Assembly (NCBI GenBank): GCA_964535125.1
Contig: CAZHSN010000142.1
Location: 1-9,965 of the forward strand
DNA length: 9,965 nt
Source of the DNA: CAZHSN01 sp964535125
GTDB lineage: Bacteria; Armatimonadota; HRBIN16
Direction: 5' to 3'
The notes beneath the pieces were generated by a model, which was given only the letters and a program-made list of their open reading frames with translations, ran no database searches and was not told where the DNA came from. Both the position numbers and the translations under genes were made by a program. The first letter of the stretch is position 1; every line of letters starts with the position of its first letter. Shown here piece after piece: positions 7,408 to 9,965 of this stretch.

Positions 7408-7425
7408 AACTAACACGAGTTAGTT
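7408..7425 (-). promoter_or_regulatory. LacI-type operator in front of the glycosidase
   Basis: AACTAACACGAGTTAGTT is an 18-base palindrome whose only asymmetry is one base pair either side of the central CG. Its inner 13 bases are identical to the site at 5064-5076, and the flanks make this the more symmetrical copy. The core starts 11 bases downstream of a TATACT element, the same layout as in front of the regulator, so a bound repressor would cover the start of transcription. Confidence 0.82.
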
Positions 7426-7433
7426 ATGTTTGC

Positions 7434-7439
7434 AGTATA
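7434..7439 (-). promoter_or_regulatory. Probable -10 element of the glycosidase promoter
   Basis: TATACT on the minus strand matches five of six consensus bases and sits just upstream of the operator. No good -35 was found 15-19 bases further upstream, so the promoter may be weak or need an activator. Confidence 0.5.
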
Positions 7440-7479
7440 CACGGGAATACGCCCAAGTGGATAAGACAGCCGCATTGGA

Positions 7480-7790
7480 GGCATGAAACGCTTGATCTAC
7501 ACCGATGGCCACGGCGGTGAGCCGGCGCAGTCCCGATACAGCGGGCTGACGGCACATCGGAATGCATGCGATCTGGCTGACGATGCAGTCCGCGTTCGCG
7601 ACTTGGTCCTCACCCGGCATTGGTACACTCGCCCGGCGACGGCCGGTGTTACATGTGGTAACCAACGCAGCTTGGCGTTGCCAGAAATGGAAGGTTTCCG
7701 TTGATGACCGGATAGCGCTGCGCAACCGACTAGGGGGCGCATTACCGTATTGGTGGATACGGCTGCATGCAGAACCGGCGCCTATGTGCT
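7480..7790 (-). pseudogene. Decayed C-terminal remnant of an IS110-type transposase (tentative)
   Basis: No intact gene occupies 7440-7971, but minus-strand translation gives pieces that line up in order with the C-terminal (Transposase_20) part of IS110-family transposases. HIGAGS (7771-7788) resembles the helix-hairpin-helix IPGIGS. In a second frame, LVGCAAL (7713-7733) resembles LVAYAGL and KPSISGNAKLRW (ISGNAKLR at 7665-7688) resembles the ISKxGNxxLR motif with one or two residues lost. Back in the first frame, LRRLTAVAIGV (7498-7530) resembles the terminal MRRLL-x-YGV helix. Two frameshifts would be needed and the spacing between the first and third motifs is shorter than in intact proteins. 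The N-terminal DEDD catalytic half is absent. Family patterns are from memory and the similarity is weak, so treat this as a hypothesis. The remaining stretch 7791-7971 holds nothing I can identify. Confidence 0.4.
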
Positions 7791-7971
7791 TGCTGCTGAC
7801 AGGGCGCTCACGAACCCACACACGCCAGATGGATAGCTATGATGGTTACGCCGGCATTGCGCGCCGTCTTGCTGGCAGCTGAGTACACCAAACAGAATGT
7901 AACAGGTTATCTCAGGCGGCGTTTTGCCCGTGTGGTACTGGTTGCCGGCTGCACATCCTAGGAAACATGCG

Positions 7972-8003
7972 CGCTCCCGGGCGTTATGAAGCGCCCGGGA
8001 GCG
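7972..8003 (-). terminator. Strong hairpin after the exported 453-residue protein gene
   Basis: A perfect 12-bp, very GC-rich stem (7972-7983 with 7992-8003) with an eight-base loop lies 14 bases after the stop codon. Read on the minus strand it is followed by CGCATGTTTCC, so there is only a short, displaced T-run. Probably a terminator or a 3'-end-protecting hairpin. Confidence 0.65.
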
Positions 8004-8017
8004 ATGCGCGCAGCGGT

Positions 8018-9379
8018 CTACTTGGCCAGTCGGATGGCGTGAATGCTCAACCCATCGGGTACATCCAGCGCTAGGCCGGTCAGCCCGCCTTCGTATCCGG
8101 GCTGTCCAGCCAGCTTCACGGTGATCCATTGATTGGCGCCCGCGCGCAGCGGGACAGTGACGGAACGGTTTGGTTCCCACCAGGTGTTCCGCCAGGCGGT
8201 CCATTGGCTGGGGCGTGTGCTGGCAGCTTGCGGAGGCATCCCGCGCCAGAAGACCTTGATCTCGCCGGCTGTTCGGGAGGTCACGCGCAGGCGCAGCGTG
8301 CCGGCGGTCTCGGAGCGCCAGAATGTGAACGGCCCGATCACCCGCACGGGGTCACCCGGCTTGTTGGCGATCACGGTAAGCCCTCTTCCCTCCAGCGGCC
8401 AACCCGCATCTTTGCCATTGGCATAATGCCAGCCGTGGCGCGCCGTGCTGAGATCCCAGGCAGGCAGGCCTTTCTGTGCGTACCGGCGGGCTTCCGTGCG
8501 GATGGCGTCGACATCGCCCACCACAAAGACGCACGTGTATTCATAGACGATATTGTGGTCCAGTATCTCGGTGGTGATGGGTGACATATAGCCCGTGTTG
8601 CCCGACTTCTCGCCGCCCTCTCCCCGCCGGCCGGAAAAGCCGCCGTGGAACTCCATGGCGTGGGGAACGCACACGCCGATGCCGGTTCCCTGGTCGTTCA
8701 ACAGAGCGGCCCAACCCTCGGTGGGCAGGTAGTTGACCCAGGGCCAACCCTCCCGGTGATCGTTCCGTATCTCTGACACCGCGCCGCCTGTGAACGGCTG
8801 GTCTCCAATATAGGCAGTAAGGCGGTGCCATGGGCCGTTTGTGTAGACCGCCGGTACCTCCTGCGCGCTGCCGTGGTATTGCGTGGTGTCACTGCGTTGG
8901 TTGGTCAACCGGGCGCGATACCGGAACTTGGCCCCGCCAGGAAGGGGTTTGATCCATGTCTCCATGATGCACTCGCCCGGGTCGTTGTTCATGGGCCACA
9001 ACATCGGGATGGTCTTGACATAGAGTTCGCCATTCTGAACTCGGTGCTCCAGCACTTTTGAGCCGTTGTGGTACGCGTCACCGGTCTGGATGGGATTCCA
9101 CGGGAACGAGGCCCAATGGGGACTCTTTTCTTTGCCCGCCCGTTGGTAGTTCGGCGGCCCGGAGTAATACGACTGCTGTATCTGCCGGCCCAGATCCGCC
9201 GAGTTAATGATGTTCGGACCGTTTGGCGTGGCGACATACGTAATAGCGCCGCCCCATCGGGTGTTGACACCGACACGGATGTGCGGACTCTCGACGAAGA
9301 CATCTGCCACGGGCTCTGCCTGGCATCCGGTTGTCACTGTCATGATGCAACAGCACACTCCTGCGACTTTCAAATTCAT
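8018..9379 (-). CDS. Exported protein of unknown function, probably carbohydrate-related, two beta domains
   Basis: A 453-residue protein starting with a signal peptide, MNLKVAGVCCCIMTVTTGC. It may be a lipoprotein attached at C19, although the lipobox TTGC lacks the usual leucine; alternatively signal peptidase I cuts after A21. The first large domain (about 25-335) is rich in beta-type sequence and aromatic residues and includes GGAITYV, GPNIINSADLGRQIQQSYYSGP-like residues at 54-75, FPWNPIQTGD and later WRL/Y-type strands. I recognise the D-x-GR-x-IQQS-YYSGP pattern from uncharacterised exported proteins of planctomycete- and bacteroidete-like bacteria, with a supersandwich-like look. The C-terminal 110 residues (from GPFTFWRSETAGTLRLRV) look like a carbohydrate-binding-type beta-sandwich. 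No catalytic motif could be assigned. The ribosome binding site AAGGAAAT (9384-9391) precedes the ATG. It stands as its own transcription unit between two hairpins; no copy of the LacI operator is seen upstream. Confidence 0.82.
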   Translation of the reverse strand: MNLKVAGVCCCIMTVTTGCQAEPVADVFVESPHIRVGVNTRWGGAITYVATPNGPNIINSADLGRQIQQSYYSGPPNYQRAGKEKSPHWASFPWNPIQTGDAYHNGSKVLEHRVQNGELYVKTIPMLWPMNNDPGECIMETWIKPLPGGAKFRYRARLTNQRSDTTQYHGSAQEVPAVYTNGPWHRLTAYIGDQPFTGGAVSEIRNDHREGWPWVNYLPTEGWAALLNDQGTGIGVCVPHAMEFHGGFSGRRGEGGEKSGNTGYMSPITTEILDHNIVYEYTCVFVVGDVDAIRTEARRYAQKGLPAWDLSTARHGWHYANGKDAGWPLEGRGLTVIANKPGDPVRVIGPFTFWRSETAGTLRLRVTSRTAGEIKVFWRGMPPQAASTRPSQWTAWRNTWWEPNRSVTVPLRAGANQWITVKLAGQPGYEGGLTGLALDVPDGLSIHAIRLAK

Positions 9380-9464
9380 GGGGATTTCCTTCTTGCGGTT
9401 TTGATGCCGTAGCCGGTACGCGATGCACCTGTATGTTTGGGTGCAGGCATCGATATTACAAGTA

Positions 9465-9499
9465 TATTACCTCAGTCTGTGGGCCAGACTGAGGTAATA
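9465..9499 (-). terminator. Perfect 15-bp hairpin after the dockerin-protein gene
   Basis: Arms 9465-9479 and 9485-9499 are perfectly complementary with a five-base loop TGGGC. It starts 19 bases after the stop codon of the dockerin gene and precedes the next minus-strand gene. On that strand the sequence after it is TACTTGTAATAT rather than a T-run, so it is an atypical terminator. A TATACT at 9461-9466, touching the hairpin base, could be the -10 of the following gene. Confidence 0.68.
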
Positions 9500-9517
9500 C
9501 ACTCCGTCTGGTAACCT

Positions 9518-9965
9518 CTAGTCGCCGATTGCGCCGAAGCTGCGGTCGATGATCAGGTAATCAAAGAGAGTCACCTGGCCATCGCCATCCAGATCCGCCA
9601 TAGGATTGGCTGTGCCGAAGGCAGAATCGAGTACCAGATAGTCGAACAAGGTAATCGTATTGTCTCCATCCGCATCGCCGTTGATGAGATGAGCGTCGAT
9701 ATGGTTTAACGTCGCATAGGCCGGTTGACGGGTCCATAACGCATGCGGAGCGCCGATCCTCACCGTATACGGCGGCAGGCTGTATACGGTTACCGCATAG
9801 TCGCCATCGGGGGTCAGCGGTGTGATGAACCGCTCAACCGGGTGGTCGGCTACATTCGGATCCCATATCTGTACATAGGCCTTGTCAAATCCGGTCAGCG
9901 GTTGTGAGTCGATAGTTATCTGGCCATACACATCAGATGAGGGTGTGCGCAGTCCGATCAGCGAC
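9518..9965 (-). CDS. C-terminal part of an exported protein with Ig-like and dockerin-like modules (5' end outside window)
   Basis: The reading frame stays open to the window edge, so the real start lies beyond 9965; a GTG at 9929-9931 is only an internal valine. About 148 residues are visible. The first part (DVYGQITID...PDGDYAVTVYSLPPYTVRIG) resembles a carboxypeptidase-regulatory/Ig-like beta-sandwich module. It is followed by a linker and a dockerin-like pair of EF-hand repeats: DADGDNTITLFD (9641-9676) and DLDGDGQVTLFD (9560-9595), each with Asp at calcium positions 1, 3, 5 and 12, and each followed by a helix (YLVLDSAFG and YLIIDRSFG). The gene ends in FGAIGD and stop. Such C-terminal modules are common on large secreted proteins of Armatimonadota and Planctomycetota, where they probably serve surface attachment or calcium-dependent folding; no cohesin is seen here. 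The catalytic or binding part of the protein is not in the window. Confidence 0.88.
   Translation of the reverse strand, partial: SLIGLRTPSSDVYGQITIDSQPLTGFDKAYVQIWDPNVADHPVERFITPLTPDGDYAVTVYSLPPYTVRIGAPHALWTRQPAYATLNHIDAHLINGDADGDNTITLFDYLVLDSAFGTANPMADLDGDGQVTLFDYLIIDRSFGAIGD

Noticed and set aside
7381..7416. Longer glycosidase start at 7416 (12 extra codons)
   Set aside because: That ATG lies within the operator palindrome and has no ribosome binding site, while GGAGGGAG precedes the ATG at 7380.
7483..7704. A 73-codon plus-strand frame preceded by GGAGG
   Set aside because: The GGAGG ends only one base before the ATG, too close to function well, the product has no recognisable features, and the region reads better as a decayed gene on the other strand.
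9421..9452. Imperfect inverted repeat CGATGC...GCATCG in the leader of the exported-protein gene, considered as a riboswitch or operator
   Set aside because: The helix is short and interrupted, alternative pairings compete, and no known riboswitch core or repeated motif is visible.
9518..9931. A complete small gene starting at the GTG at 9929-9931
   Set aside because: The frame continues without stop to the window edge, no ribosome binding site precedes the GTG, and dockerin-like modules normally sit at the C-terminus of larger exported proteins.

Overview
The window comes from a free-living, carbohydrate-degrading bacterium, most likely of the phylum Armatimonadota; Planctomycetota or a Lentisphaerota/Kiritimatiellota lineage are the alternatives. 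The clues are a short H-X9-DG (DUF1559-type) pseudopilin with a textbook prepilin N-terminus, an exported protein ending in a dockerin-like double EF-hand module, a LacI-type regulator next to a glycoside hydrolase, and an ABC exporter paired with a DUF1854 protein. The taxonomic call is inference from gene content; there is no rRNA or tRNA gene to test it.

Left part, plus strand (1-3175): an ABC exporter half-transporter (6-1766) and a DUF1854 protein with a His-rich N-terminus (1774-2391) form a tight two-gene operon. An exported DUF4412 protein (2484-3110) follows and ends at a strong intrinsic terminator (3142-3175). The terminator lies between this block and the oppositely oriented genes to the right.

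Centre, minus strand (3210-7439), read from right to left: a cytoplasmic GH36/GH27-like (clan GH-D) glycosidase (7380-5131), a LacI-family repressor (5044-4040) and an H-X9-DG pseudopilin (3983-3210). Both the hydrolase and the repressor gene have the same 13-base palindromic core (CTAACACGAGTTA on the plus strand) between promoter and start codon, 11-12 bases downstream of a plausible -10 element. The simplest reading is a self-contained sugar-responsive regulon: the repressor controls the glycosidase and itself, and the pseudopilin is carried along in the repressor transcript. This arrangement is the most interesting system in the window, because the job of the pseudopilin is unknown.

Right part (7440-9965): about 0.6 kb without an intact gene, holding what looks like a decayed C-terminal piece of an IS110-type transposase split over two frames. 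Next come an exported protein of unknown function (9379-8018) and the C-terminal end of a larger dockerin-bearing exported protein that runs off the window (9965-9518). Each of these two minus-strand genes is followed by a perfect long hairpin without a clear U-tract.

No CRISPR array, tRNA, rRNA, intact insertion sequence or replication origin was seen.
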